Positions 7,842-16,748 of a DNA stretch of 64,000 nucleotides are shown piece by piece. The stretch covers positions 480,974 through 544,973 of the forward strand of contig NZ_QGHA01000002.1 in NCBI RefSeq assembly GCF_003148845.1, given 5' to 3'. The stretch is from Mucilaginibacter oryzae. Its GTDB lineage: Bacteria; Bacteroidota; Bacteroidia; Sphingobacteriales; Sphingobacteriaceae. A program made the translations under genes and the position numbers. The notes below the pieces were generated by a model, which had not been told where the DNA came from, did not search any database, and saw only the letters and a program-made list of their open reading frames with translations. Numbering within the stretch: position 1 is the stretch's first letter; every line of letters starts with the position of its first letter.

Positions 7842-8897
7842 ATGGTTCAACATGAAAAATATATGCGTCGCTGCCTGGAACTGGCCCAATTGGGGGCGGG
7901 TTATGTTAGCCCGAACCCTATGGTTGCCGCGGTTGTAGTGCATGAAGGTAAAATAATAGGCGAAGGCTACCACCAGAAATATGGTCAGGCCCATGCTGAG
8001 GTTAACGCCATTGCGCAGGTAACCGGGCGTTTTGATAACCACGTTGAATTGCTTAAAAACTCAACCATATATGTTTCGCTGGAGCCTTGCGCACATTATG
8101 GTAAAACGCCCCCCTGTGCCGATCTGATCATTAAACACCAGTTCCCGAAAGTAGTAGTGGGTTGCCGCGACCCCTTTGCGCAGGTTGACGGGAAAGGCAT
8201 CGAAAAACTGCAAAATGCGGGCATTGACGTGGTTACAGGCGTTTTAGAAGAGGAATGCCGCTGGCTTAACCGCCGTTTTTTTACAAAGGTACAAAAACAC
8301 CGTCCTTACATTATACTGAAATGGGCGCAAACCAGTGAAGGGTTTTTCGCCCCTGCCGATGGCAGCCGGTTTTGGATCACCGGTCAGGAAGCCCGCAAAC
8401 TGGTACACAAATGGCGCAGCGAAGAAGATGCCATACTGGTTGGCAAAAATACCGTAATGGCTGATAACCCGCAGCTAAACACCCGGTACTGGGAAGGCCC
8501 ATCACCCAAACGCGTTGTTATTGATCGCCGGCTTGAATTAGATAAAGGACTTAATGTATTCGATAACTCGGCCGAGACGCTGGTATTTAACGAGGTTAAG
8601 TTTGATGTGGAGGGCAATAATAAGTTCATAGCCCTCGAAGATTTTGATCGCTTTGTGCCCCAGTATATTTTGTACCAGTTGTACCTGCAGGATATCCAGT
8701 CGGTTATTATTGAAGGAGGCGCACATACCCTTAACTCATTTATTGAGGCCGGGCTTTGGGATGAGGCCCGGGTATTTACAGGAAATAAAGTTTTAGCCAA
8801 AGGCATAAAAGCACCGCAAATAACAGGTATACTTGCAACCGAAGATAATGTGGGTGCCGACCGCCTGCAATTGTTTTATCATAAACCTGCTATATAA
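7842..8897 (+). CDS. ribD: Bifunctional riboflavin biosynthesis deaminase/reductase RibD
   Basis: The 351-residue protein carries out two successive steps of riboflavin synthesis, deamination of the pyrimidine ring and reduction of the ribosyl side chain. Residues 1-145 are the zinc deaminase domain with H51-A-E53 and the cysteine pair C83 and C92 (EPCAHYGKTPPC). Residues 150-350 are the NADPH-dependent reductase, with LKWAQTSEG and the GGAHTLNSFIE signature. Length is normal. It begins a plus-strand run with the EamA and YigZ genes. No FMN riboswitch was seen in the 33-base upstream spacer, which is too short for one. Confidence 0.96.
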   Translation: MVQHEKYMRRCLELAQLGAGYVSPNPMVAAVVVHEGKIIGEGYHQKYGQAHAEVNAIAQVTGRFDNHVELLKNSTIYVSLEPCAHYGKTPPCADLIIKHQFPKVVVGCRDPFAQVDGKGIEKLQNAGIDVVTGVLEEECRWLNRRFFTKVQKHRPYIILKWAQTSEGFFAPADGSRFWITGQEARKLVHKWRSEEDAILVGKNTVMADNPQLNTRYWEGPSPKRVVIDRRLELDKGLNVFDNSAETLVFNEVKFDVEGNNKFIALEDFDRFVPQYILYQLYLQDIQSVIIEGGAHTLNSFIEAGLWDEARVFTGNKVLAKGIKAPQITGILATEDNVGADRLQLFYHKPAI

Positions 8898-8898
8898 A

Positions 8899-9774
8899 AT
8901 GCTGTTTGTTTTTTTAAGTATCTGTTGTAGCGTAATTGTATCCATTTTATTAAAACTGGCCAGGCGTTATCACATTAATGTTTACCAGGCTATTACCTGG
9001 AACTACTCGATGGCGATACTGCTTACCTGGATTTTTTATAAGCCTGAGTTGGGAGCCTTAAAAAACGCGCCGGTGTATAACTATGCGGCGTTGGGCGTAT
9101 TGTTCCCTGCTTTATTTGTTATTATGGCCGCCTCGGTGCGTAAGGCGGGTATTGTACGGACAGACATCGCCCAGCGGCTTTCTTTGTTTATACCCATACT
9201 GGCAGCCTTTTTATTGTTTGGCGAAACCGCGGGGGCGATAAAGGTCATCGGTATCGCGCTGGCTTTTATCGCCATCATTTGTTCCATACCCTGGCAAAAA
9301 TCGGGCAGCAAAACCGAAAGCGGTGCCTGGGGCTACCTGCTAATTGTGTTTTTAGGCTTTGGTGTTATTGATGTATTGTTAAAACAGTTAACAAAGGTTA
9401 ATAACGTACCCTTTACCACGGCTATATTGGTTATTTTTATCATAGCTTTTGCGCTTACCTTTATCGGCTTAATTTACCAGGTGGCCACCAAAAAGATGAA
9501 GTTCTCGTGGCCGCATATCCTGATAGGATGGATTTTAGGCGCGGCGAATTTTGGAAATATCCTGTTTTACCTGAAAGCCCATAAAGCCCTGGCCAATAAC
9601 CCATCCGCAGTATTCTCATCCATGAATATAGGCGTTATTGTAGTTGGCGCTTTAATTGGCATACTTGTTTTTAAAGAGAAGTTGAGCCTGCTCAATAAAA
9701 TAGGTATTGGTGTTGCCGTACTGGCTATTATCATTATTTATTTCCCGCAAACGCTGGGCTTTTTGCACCTGTAA
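8899..9774 (+). CDS. EamA/DMT-family membrane transporter
   Basis: The protein is 291 residues from the ATG at 8899, one base after the ribD stop. The frame is open further upstream but that part overlaps ribD. About ten hydrophobic helices run through the sequence, with the typical DMT ending of a final pair of helices around AVLAIIIIYFPQTLGF and the conserved KEKLSLLNKIGIGVAVLAI. Members export metabolites or amino acids across the inner membrane; the substrate is not predictable. Tight linkage to ribD could hint at a flavin-related solute, but this is only inference from distance. Confidence 0.83.
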   Translation: MLFVFLSICCSVIVSILLKLARRYHINVYQAITWNYSMAILLTWIFYKPELGALKNAPVYNYAALGVLFPALFVIMAASVRKAGIVRTDIAQRLSLFIPILAAFLLFGETAGAIKVIGIALAFIAIICSIPWQKSGSKTESGAWGYLLIVFLGFGVIDVLLKQLTKVNNVPFTTAILVIFIIAFALTFIGLIYQVATKKMKFSWPHILIGWILGAANFGNILFYLKAHKALANNPSAVFSSMNIGVIVVGALIGILVFKEKLSLLNKIGIGVAVLAIIIIYFPQTLGFLHL

Positions 9775-9783
9775 TTGTAATTG

Positions 9784-10398
9784 ATGCTTTTTGAAGATAC
9801 TTATAAAACGATAGAAAAACCTGCCGAAGGTGTTTTTCGTGACCGTGGCAGCAAATTTTTAGCTTACGCTTATCCTATCCAATCAGAAAACGATATTAAA
9901 GCCATTGTGGCCCGGCTAAAGGCAGAACATCCCAAAGCCAATCACCATTGCTGGGCCATGCGCCTAACTATCGACAGATCTGTTTTCAGGGTTAATGATG
10001 ATGGCGAACCATCAGGAACAGCAGGAAGGCCCATCCTGAACACGCTGCTATCAAAAGATCTTACCAATATCCTGGTGGTGGTGGTTCGCTATTTCGGCGG
10101 AACGCTGTTAGGTGTTCCCGGGTTAATTAACGCTTATAAAGTTGCGACCGAAGAAGCATTGAATGCGGTGACTGTGATTAGTAAAACCGTTAATGACGTT
10201 TATACAGCCTCGTTCGAATACCTGCAGATGAATGATGTGATGCGGGTAATTAAAGAAGATAGCCTTTTGATATTGAACCAGCAATTTGATAATGATTGCA
10301 GCATTCAACTGTCCGTCCGTAAAACCCAGGTAGAACAGGCCCTTTTTAAACTCAGTAAAATAAGCGGTGTAAAGGTAAAATACGATTACAGTATTTAA
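9784..10398 (+). CDS. YigZ/IMPACT family protein
   Basis: The protein is 204 residues from the ATG at 9784. It has the family pattern: KFLAYAYPI, then the HPKANHHCWAMRL segment and NDDGEPSGTAGRPIL, followed by VVVVRYFGGTLLGVPGLINAY. These are hallmarks of the N-terminal UPF0029 domain, with a shorter C-terminal domain from about 140. Bacterial YigZ proteins are little understood; eukaryotic IMPACT regulates the Gcn2 stress kinase. It follows the EamA gene by ten bases and may share its transcript. Confidence 0.93.
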   Translation: MLFEDTYKTIEKPAEGVFRDRGSKFLAYAYPIQSENDIKAIVARLKAEHPKANHHCWAMRLTIDRSVFRVNDDGEPSGTAGRPILNTLLSKDLTNILVVVVRYFGGTLLGVPGLINAYKVATEEALNAVTVISKTVNDVYTASFEYLQMNDVMRVIKEDSLLILNQQFDNDCSIQLSVRKTQVEQALFKLSKISGVKVKYDYSI

Positions 10399-10478
10399 CC
10401 GTGCTGTACTGTTTTGGCGTTGTTTTTGTGCCGATTTAATTCCTTAATTGTGCGGTAATTGTCTTAATTTCGTCGGGT

Positions 10479-11831
10479 ATGCAATCGTTTGACTTAGATA
10501 AAACCGACTTCCTTCGTATTAAGGCGGCCCTCGAAGCGGAGGATGCTGATTTAGAACTCGTTCTGAAGGAATACCATGCCTCGGAGATTGCTATACTATT
10601 CGAAAAGCTGCAGCAGGAAGAAAAGGAGAGGATCATCAATATCCTCCCCACCGATGTTGCTTCGGAAGTTTTGTCGGAAATGGACGAAGAGCACGGTCCC
10701 GCCGAATTGCTGGTAAATCTTGAGCCCGAAAAACGTACCGAGATAATTGAAGAACTTGACTACGACGACGCGACCGATATTATCTCCCAGCTTGATGAAG
10801 AAGACCAGCAGGAGATATTAGAAGACCTTGACCAGGAAGACGCGAGCAACATCCGCGCCCTGATGACCTACGCCGAAGATACTGCCGGCGGGTTGATGAA
10901 CTCCGAGATCATCAAGGTAAATATCAACTCGGATAAAAAAGACGCCCTTGATGAGATCATCCGCCAATCGGAAGAGATGGAAGAGTTTTATACCATTTGT
11001 GTGGTTGATAATAACGATATCCTCAAAGGCATCCTCTCTATCAAAACGGTGATCAAAGCCCGCGCCGATGCACGGATAAGCGACCTTGTAAATACCGATT
11101 TTGTTTTTGTTAAAGCTGATCTGGACCAGGAGGAAGTTGCGCGTTTGATCAAGCAATATAACCTCACCAGTATTCCTGTTGTAGACGACGATATGAAACT
11201 CCTCGGGCGTGTTACCGTAGATGATATCATTGACGTACTGGAAGAAGAAAGTACCGAGGATTTATTGAAAATTTCGGGTGTATCTGAAGACGAGGAACTG
11301 AGCGGTAACTGGCTGGAAGCGGTTAAAAGCCGTTTGCCATGGCTGGTGATTAACCTTGGTACGGCTTTTTTAGCAGCATCCATTATCCGTACTTTTGATG
11401 ATACAGTAGCCAAACTATCTATCATATCCGCCTACATGACCATTATTGCAGGTATGGGTGGAAACGCGGCCACGCAGGCCCTGGCGGTTACGGTCCGCCG
11501 TATTTCGCTAAGCGACCTAACCGATAAACAGGCCTATAACACGGTTTTAAAGGAGTTTTTGGTTGGTATGATAAATGGTGCTGCCAACGGGCTGATTGTA
11601 TTTGTAGTAGCCTTTTTTTACGATGCCAACCCGATGTTGGGCCTGGTGCTCTTCCTGGCTATGACGGGCAACCTGATAATCGCCGGTTTAACCGGTGCCT
11701 CTATTCCCTTGATTTTAAAAAGGGTAGGGATTGACCCCGCTGTAGCCTCGTCCATCATTATCACCACTTTTACTGATTGTATCGGGTTTTTACTGCCTTT
11801 GTATTTAGCTACCAAGTTGCTGTTGAAGTAA
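10479..11831 (+). CDS. mgtE: MgtE magnesium transporter
   Basis: This 450-residue inner-membrane protein has the complete MgtE layout. An acidic N-domain of repeated helices (about residues 20-125, rich in LDEEDQQEILEDL-type stretches) is followed by two CBS domains (about 130-255, SIPVVDDDMKLLGRVTVDD) and a five-helix pore domain (about 275-450). The pore signature GMGGNAATQALAVTVR is present. The cytoplasmic domains sense magnesium and close the pore. The gene starts 80 bases after the YigZ stop with TAATTTCG near the ATG, so it may have its own promoter. Confidence 0.97.
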   Translation: MQSFDLDKTDFLRIKAALEAEDADLELVLKEYHASEIAILFEKLQQEEKERIINILPTDVASEVLSEMDEEHGPAELLVNLEPEKRTEIIEELDYDDATDIISQLDEEDQQEILEDLDQEDASNIRALMTYAEDTAGGLMNSEIIKVNINSDKKDALDEIIRQSEEMEEFYTICVVDNNDILKGILSIKTVIKARADARISDLVNTDFVFVKADLDQEEVARLIKQYNLTSIPVVDDDMKLLGRVTVDDIIDVLEEESTEDLLKISGVSEDEELSGNWLEAVKSRLPWLVINLGTAFLAASIIRTFDDTVAKLSIISAYMTIIAGMGGNAATQALAVTVRRISLSDLTDKQAYNTVLKEFLVGMINGAANGLIVFVVAFFYDANPMLGLVLFLAMTGNLIIAGLTGASIPLILKRVGIDPAVASSIIITTFTDCIGFLLPLYLATKLLLK

Positions 11832-12240
11832 AGTAATGTTAAGTTTTTGGCCGCAGAGGCGCAAGCGTCTTTAAAAGTTTAACATTTTGAGCAAGCAAAG
11901 GCGTTAAGACACAAAGAACTTTACCCATGAAATTGCAATTTCTAATTGATAAAATTCAGGAGTTACCTGAATAGCCAATAGTTTATGAGCTCCCCCGGAA
12001 AAATGCGTGCATAGAATTCGCCAACCAACCACGAAAAACTTCGCGTCTTAGCGCCTTCGCGTGCCTAAACTCACCTCCCTGCAAAACGAAAAACATTCTC
12101 CAAAAAAAACAAAACCCTTTGCTTATTAGCTTCTTCCGCACATTAACCAGCCAAAAATGTTATATTTATAAATAATCTTTGATATTTGCGTGTTCGCATT
12201 TACTAAATAACACTGTTGGGAAGAATTTAATCTGAAACTG
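11832..12240. other. Intergenic region with decayed inverted repeats and small palindromes
   Basis: No gene is supported here. The stretch holds a 22-nt imperfect inverted repeat (11895-11916 against 12039-12060, 18 of 22 matching), of the kind AAGGCGxTAAGACxCAAAG. A related unit CCGCAGAGGCGCAAGCGTCT lies at 11851-11870. Between them are a 14-base palindrome GAAATTGCAATTTC (11929-11942) and a hairpin TTCAGG/CCTGAA (11955-11971). It looks like an old short repeat element. The last 60 bases hold the bioB leader. Confidence 0.6.
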
Positions 12241-13245
12241 ATGACTGAAGTTAGACACGACTGGACCAAGGAAGAAATAGCAGAAATATACAATGCACCG
12301 TTGCTGGACCTGGTTTATAAGGCGGCAACTATTCACCGCGAAAACAAGGATTATTCGGAAGTGCAGATCAGTTCGCTGATCTCGATCAAAACCGGTGGAT
12401 GCTCTGAAGATTGCGCTTATTGCCCGCAAGCTGCCCGTTACAACACCGGTGTTGATGTACATGCTATAATGCCCAAAGATGAAGTGATAGCTGCCGCCGA
12501 AAAAGCGAAAGCCGGAGGCGCTTCACGTTTATGCATGGGTGCGGCCTGGCGGGAAGTGCGCGATAACCGTGATTTTGACAAGGTAATAGATATGGTAAAA
12601 GCCGTTAACGAACTGGATATGGAAGTTTGCTGTACATTGGGCATGCTTACCGAAAGCCAGGCACAACGTTTGGCCGATGCCGGTTTATATGCTTATAACC
12701 ACAACCTTGATACATCCGAAGAGGATTATAAGCGGATCATCACTACCCGTACTTACGATGAGCGCTTGAAAACCATCGAAAACGTGCGTAAAGCAAAGAT
12801 TACGGTATGCAGCGGCGGGATCATTGGTTTAGGCGAAACCGTTGCCGACAGGATCTCGATGCTGAAAACACTTTCGAGCCTGTCTAAGCATCCCGAATCG
12901 GTGCCGATTAATGCGCTGGTACCGGTAAAAGGAACGCCGCTGGCCGATCAGGCCCGTGTATCTGTTTGGGATATGGTACGCATGGTGGCTACAACCCGTA
13001 TTATCATGCCAAAAACGGTAGTTCGCTTGTCGGCAGGTCGTACCGAAATGTCTACTGTTGAGCAGGCTTTTTGCTTTATGGCGGGGGCCAATTCAATTTT
13101 TGCCGGTGAAAAACTGCTAACCACACCAAACCCATCTTTTGATACCGATATGGCTATGTTTGAGCTTTTAGGTTTAACTCCTCGTAAGGCATTTAAAAAC
13201 GGCAGACCGAATACCGTAAAAGAAGAATTTGAAGTAGCAGGTTAA
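12241..13245 (+). CDS. bioB: Biotin synthase
   Basis: The 334-residue radical-SAM enzyme inserts sulfur into dethiobiotin to make biotin. The 4Fe-4S motif is C54-SED-C58-AY-C61, and the sequence around it (TGGCSEDCAYCPQ) is specific to BioB. YNHNLDTS and CSGGIIGLGE are also typical, as is the ALVPVKGTPL stretch. The rest of the bio genes are not in the window. The gene is closed by a strong hairpin shared with the convergent cluster. Confidence 0.97.
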   Translation: MTEVRHDWTKEEIAEIYNAPLLDLVYKAATIHRENKDYSEVQISSLISIKTGGCSEDCAYCPQAARYNTGVDVHAIMPKDEVIAAAEKAKAGGASRLCMGAAWREVRDNRDFDKVIDMVKAVNELDMEVCCTLGMLTESQAQRLADAGLYAYNHNLDTSEEDYKRIITTRTYDERLKTIENVRKAKITVCSGGIIGLGETVADRISMLKTLSSLSKHPESVPINALVPVKGTPLADQARVSVWDMVRMVATTRIIMPKTVVRLSAGRTEMSTVEQAFCFMAGANSIFAGEKLLTTPNPSFDTDMAMFELLGLTPRKAFKNGRPNTVKEEFEVAG

Positions 13246-13262
13246 CTGGATTTACCTTAACG

Positions 13263-13298
13263 TAAATAGCGGCCCGGTTTTTCCGGCGCCGCTATTTA
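13263..13298. terminator. Bidirectional hairpin terminator between bioB and the stress cluster
   Basis: TAAATAGCGGC (13263-13273) pairs perfectly with GCCGCTATTTA (13288-13298). An inner CCGG/CCGG pair (13274-13277 with 13283-13286) extends the stem around a TTTTT loop. It lies between the convergent stops at 13245 and 13314. Confidence 0.8.
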
Positions 13299-13313
13299 TG
13301 TTAATCATCATCG

Positions 13314-14375
13314 TTATTCAGTTTCTGAAGCTGCCGCTTCGTTAACGTAATTTTCAGCTACTTCTGTCAGTAGCGCGTCTGCATTCTTTTCTTCAGCCAG
13401 TGTAGCTTCAAATAAGGCCTGCGCGTCATTGTAGCCTAAGGTTCCGGCAAGTGTTTTCAGCGTACCATAAGATGCGATTTCATAGTGCTCTACTTTTTGA
13501 GCTGCCGAGATGATCGCGACGTCACGCACTTCAGTGCCTTTTTCGGTTTCAGAAAGCAGCTCGTCCGCTTCTTTAAGCAAACCTTCCATCGCTAAGCATT
13601 TTACAGCTTTAGCCTTTTCACCAATCGACTCAAATGCCTGTTCTATACGGGCAACATGATTTTTGGTTTCTTCCAGGTGGTTGTTGATCGCCTGCTTCAG
13701 GTCTTCTGATGTGGCGTTTTTAGCCATCTTAGGCAAGGCTTTGGCAAGGTGTTGCTCTGCCCAGTAAATATCCTTTAACTCGTCAATAAATAATTCTTTA
13801 AGCGCACTCTCCGCTTCCGGGGTACGGGTAGCCGCGGTTACGGCTTTTTTGCTTGTTTTTGTTGCCATAATGGTAGATTTATGTTTGTTGTTTTTAATTT
13901 GTTGCAATTCGTTAATCAGCAAATCCGCTACGGCGCTGATGGTTTGATGGATGATTTCCTCGCATGAGCCTTCAAAAACCTTTCTTGCGCCGACTTCATG
14001 CCCGTTGATGCGTACGAATATGAACATCGTCCCGACAGGTTTTTCTTTGGTTTCGCTGCCTCCCGGCGTTGTTAAACCGGTTATTGTAACCTGTATATTT
14101 GACGGGATAAGTTTTTCCAGGCGATAAGCCATTTCCCTTGTTACCTCCATCGATTCTGGCGTAAATTGGTTGATGAGTTTACGCGGTACACCAAGCAAGG
14201 AAACTTTTAAATCAGCGTCATAACAGGTAATACCTCCTTGAAGCACCTTTCCTGATTCTTCCGCCAGCGCAAACTCCGAGCATAACCAACCGGCGGTAGC
14301 GCTTTCGGCAAACGCTACTGTCAGCCCAAGTTCGGCCATGATCCTGCTGCATTGTTGTATTTTTTGTTCCGACAT
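13314..14375 (-). CDS. CinA C-terminal (PncC-type) amidohydrolase fused to a DUF892/YciE ferritin-like domain
   Basis: From the ATG at 14375 the frame codes 353 residues; a GTG at 14390 would add five. Residues 1-160 form a CinA C-terminal domain (AESATAGW, QGGITCYDADLK, TGLTTPGGS), which removes the amide of nicotinamide mononucleotide. Residues 185-353 form a DUF892 four-helix domain (ELFIDELKDIYWAEQHL, HLEETKNHV). The join, NNKHKSTIMATKTSKK, looks like a former intergenic leader because it ends ATCTACCATTATG, the same bases as the leader of the Mn-catalase gene. A second start at 13868 would yield a normal 184-residue DUF892 protein. So either a true fusion or two proteins from overlapping starts is possible. 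Confidence 0.8.
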   Translation of the reverse strand: MSEQKIQQCSRIMAELGLTVAFAESATAGWLCSEFALAEESGKVLQGGITCYDADLKVSLLGVPRKLINQFTPESMEVTREMAYRLEKLIPSNIQVTITGLTTPGGSETKEKPVGTMFIFVRINGHEVGARKVFEGSCEEIIHQTISAVADLLINELQQIKNNKHKSTIMATKTSKKAVTAATRTPEAESALKELFIDELKDIYWAEQHLAKALPKMAKNATSEDLKQAINNHLEETKNHVARIEQAFESIGEKAKAVKCLAMEGLLKEADELLSETEKGTEVRDVAIISAAQKVEHYEIASYGTLKTLAGTLGYNDAQALFEATLAEEKNADALLTEVAENYVNEAAASETE

Positions 14376-14382
14376 TTTTTGC

Positions 14383-14754
14383 TTATTCACCAGTTTCGCT
14401 TATCCAGGCCTTGGCTTCGTCCAGTTGCTCATGCGTAAACCCTTTTGATTTGCCGGGGATCACGAACCGAAACAGGTCGGTAAACCATTCCACTCCTTTT
14501 TGTTCCGAGACAACCGCTATACGGTTCCACTTGATAAAATTCTTCAGGCCTACTTTTAGGTCGGACCACTAGGCGGCCAGGGTGAAATTTTGTACACCTG
14601 TATCAAGAACCAACAGGTAATTGATAGCGCCTTCGCGCGCGGCAAGCTCGTTTATAGCAGGTAGTAAAACTGTTTCCATGTCTCCGCGGGTTATTTCGCC
14701 CGTGGCCCTGATACCAACTACATGGTTGGGCAGGTTATCTATTAATTTTAGCAT
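14383..14754 (-). pseudogene. SpoIIAA-like (STAS-fold) protein interrupted by an in-frame TAG
   Basis: Starting at ATG 14754 (GTG 14760 is an alternative) 61 codons read MLKLIDNLPNHVVGIRATGE onward, then a TAG at 14569-14571. The same frame continues for 61 more codons, WSDLKVGLKNF... to a TAA at 14383-14385. Both halves together make 123 residues, the normal size of SpoIIAA-like proteins. Many members have two tryptophans before the DLKxGLK helix, so the TAG fits a TGG to TAG change. It is therefore a recent nonsense mutation, a readthrough site or a sequencing error. The C-terminal half still reads as good protein (AVVSEQKGVEWF, LDEAKAWI), so decay is young. It overlaps the upstream membrane gene by 20 bases. 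Confidence 0.8.
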
Positions 14755-15229
14755 ATTCACTTTTGTTTAAAATACAATGATGGTTACGGTTCAGCATTTG
14801 ATAACCTAACCCGGCGAAAAGCGCAAATACCATGTGGGCGGGTACAAGCTGTATATAGTATTTATCATAGCTTAAAGCCGGCGGCCGCGGATGCGCCTTG
14901 AAGGTTGCCTTCCAAACAGCTACAGCTATAATACCGCTAACGCCGCCCAACCATATTCGGGTTAATAAATCGTGCTTCAGTTTGCCGCTACGCCAGAGAT
15001 GAACATACACCAACGCGAAAAGCATCCCTACGCCATAATGCCCAAGCCAGCCCAGCGACCAGCGTTGTTGCTGGCTAAGTTTTGGCAACAGGCGACCAGC
15101 TAACTGCCCGAGCCTTTCCGGTTCACTGAAGTTTTCATTCTCTGCAACCGACACGAGGTAACTGAACAGGGTCATGAAAGTGGTGCCTGTTATCGCCGAT
15201 ATCAAAACATCTTTAAATCTCATCTTCAT
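14735..15229 (-). CDS. Small integral membrane protein (DUF2938-like)
   Basis: The 164-residue protein has about four hydrophobic segments (near residues 7-28, 58-80, 90-108 and 130-148). The GWLGHYGVGMLFALVYVHLW segment and the later HMVFALFAGLGYQML recall DUF2938 membrane proteins, which have no known function. The start overlaps the stop of the FAD-Rieske gene by 17 bases and its end overlaps the SpoIIAA-like start, so these are translated as one operon. The length is normal for the family. The family call is from recalled patterns and is moderate. Confidence 0.65.
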   Translation of the reverse strand: MKMRFKDVLISAITGTTFMTLFSYLVSVAENENFSEPERLGQLAGRLLPKLSQQQRWSLGWLGHYGVGMLFALVYVHLWRSGKLKHDLLTRIWLGGVSGIIAVAVWKATFKAHPRPPALSYDKYYIQLVPAHMVFALFAGLGYQMLNRNHHCILNKSEYAKINR

Positions 15230-16748
15230 TAATAGGTTGCAGGTTTTTGGTTGCAGGCCCGGTTAGCACGTTGCCATCGATGTCATAACGGGCACCATGG
15301 CAGGGGCAGTCCCAGCTTTTTTCTGTACCGTTCCATGCTACTATACAGGCGGCATGGGTACAAACGGGGTTCAAGGCATGGATTCCGCCCTTTTCATCCC
15401 GGTAAGCGGCTACTTTTTTACCATCTACTTCCAATAATTGTCCGGTTCCGGGCAGGAGTTGCTTCAATGAATCTGTTTCTTTAATGCCGAACCGATCGGC
15501 CACGAAGTGGTAAGCCGCGTCCGCGTTCTCTTTTACAAATTCGCTGAAGCTATCAACCGGTTTTATGCGTCCGGGGTCGAAAATTTTTTGATAGGGGCTT
15601 TCCTTACCTTCAACTAGGTCGGCAAGTACCCGGCCGCCAATGCTCCCCAGCATCATCCCATTACCATTATAGCCCGTGGCGCAAAAAATACCTTTGGCTG
15701 CCATCGGCATCTGGCCGATGTAAGGCAAACCATCTACCGGCACGTAATACTGGCTGGACCAACGGTATTTAACCGAAGACACGGGATAATATTCTCTTGT
15801 ATATTTTTCAAGATCGGCAAAAGCTTTTTCCGGATCATCATGCCCTGTTTTATGGTCATTGCCGCCAACCAGTAAAATTTCTTCACCGTTAAGCCGGTGG
15901 CTGCGTACGTAATGGTAAGGTTCCTGACAGTCATAGATCAAAGCGTCAGGATATCTGCCACTTTTCAGGCTCACACCAATAACGTAGCTTCGGTACGGTG
16001 CGCATTCAAAATTGAATACATTGATGTTGGGCGGTAAATGCGTAGCGTAGATCACCGCCCTTGCAGCCAGGCTTTTTTCTCCCGACTGCGCATAGTGTAC
16101 CCCGTCTTTACTGTTAATAGTTTCAATAAGTGTATGTTGATATATAACTCCGCCGGCATCGAGGTAGGCTTTTTTTAAACCGTTAAGATATTTTGTCGGA
16201 TGAAATTGTGCTTGCCCGTCAAAAGCCAGCGCCTTTTGGAAGGGTACAGGTGTAGGAACTTTTTCCACATAGGCTACAGCAACGCCTACTTTTAAAGCGC
16301 CGTTATAAATATCATCCAATTGCTTGCATTGATCAGCGTTTTCGGCGTAGATATAACCTGTTTTGGTTTCGTAATCGCAATCAATAGCTAACTCATTGAT
16401 GTTGCTCCTGATTAAACCTGCGCCATCTGTAATAGCCCGGGCAAATAAACGCGCTCCTTCTTCTCCAAAGACGCTTTCTGCTTCAGCGTAAGTAGTATCT
16501 GCAAAAGTGTTAATATGGGCGCTTGTACCGCCGGTTGTTCCAAAACCTATGGTATGTGCTTCTGCAATAGCAGTTTGCCTGCCTGCCCTCTGCAAAAGCA
16601 AGGCAGCGGTAAGGCCGGTAATTCCACCGCCTACAATAAGGCAATCTATCACGGTTGCCGCATCCGGCGTTACTTGTATAGTGTCGGTAGTTATTTGTTG
16701 CCAGGGACTGTTATTCTCCCCGTCTCTTAAAGAAAGCCTGCTTTTCAT
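15213..16748 (-). CDS. FAD-dependent oxidoreductase with C-terminal Rieske [2Fe-2S] domain
   Basis: The 511-residue protein (ATG 16748; upstream ATGs at 16772 and 16781 give an unconvincing leader) has an N-terminal FAD domain with the dinucleotide motif VGGGITG (39-45) and a DAO-type fold to about 400 (ATGYNGNGMMLGS). The C-terminal 100 residues carry the Rieske motifs C463-T-H465 and C481-PC-H484. This layout is common in Bacteroidota and Bacillus (YhfW-like). The electron donor and substrate are unknown. There is no signal peptide, so a cytoplasmic protein is likely. It is the first gene of the run 16748 to 13314, consistent with a redox-stress operon. Confidence 0.9.
   Translation of the reverse strand: MKSRLSLRDGENNSPWQQITTDTIQVTPDAATVIDCLIVGGGITGLTAALLLQRAGRQTAIAEAHTIGFGTTGGTSAHINTFADTTYAEAESVFGEEGARLFARAITDGAGLIRSNINELAIDCDYETKTGYIYAENADQCKQLDDIYNGALKVGVAVAYVEKVPTPVPFQKALAFDGQAQFHPTKYLNGLKKAYLDAGGVIYQHTLIETINSKDGVHYAQSGEKSLAARAVIYATHLPPNINVFNFECAPYRSYVIGVSLKSGRYPDALIYDCQEPYHYVRSHRLNGEEILLVGGNDHKTGHDDPEKAFADLEKYTREYYPVSSVKYRWSSQYYVPVDGLPYIGQMPMAAKGIFCATGYNGNGMMLGSIGGRVLADLVEGKESPYQKIFDPGRIKPVDSFSEFVKENADAAYHFVADRFGIKETDSLKQLLPGTGQLLEVDGKKVAAYRDEKGGIHALNPVCTHAACIVAWNGTEKSWDCPCHGARYDIDGNVLTGPATKNLQPINEDEI

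Noticed and set aside
7809-8042. Open frame extending prmC upstream by 78 residues
   Set aside because: It lies antisense over the ribD start, its hydrophobic sequence has no family match, and ATG 7808 gives the normal PrmC N-terminus and length.
11928-11975. 15-codon ORF starting MKLQFLIDKIQELPE
   Set aside because: It recalls the beginning of a DUF2281-type antitoxin, but it is too short and overlaps two palindromes, so chance or remnant is as likely.
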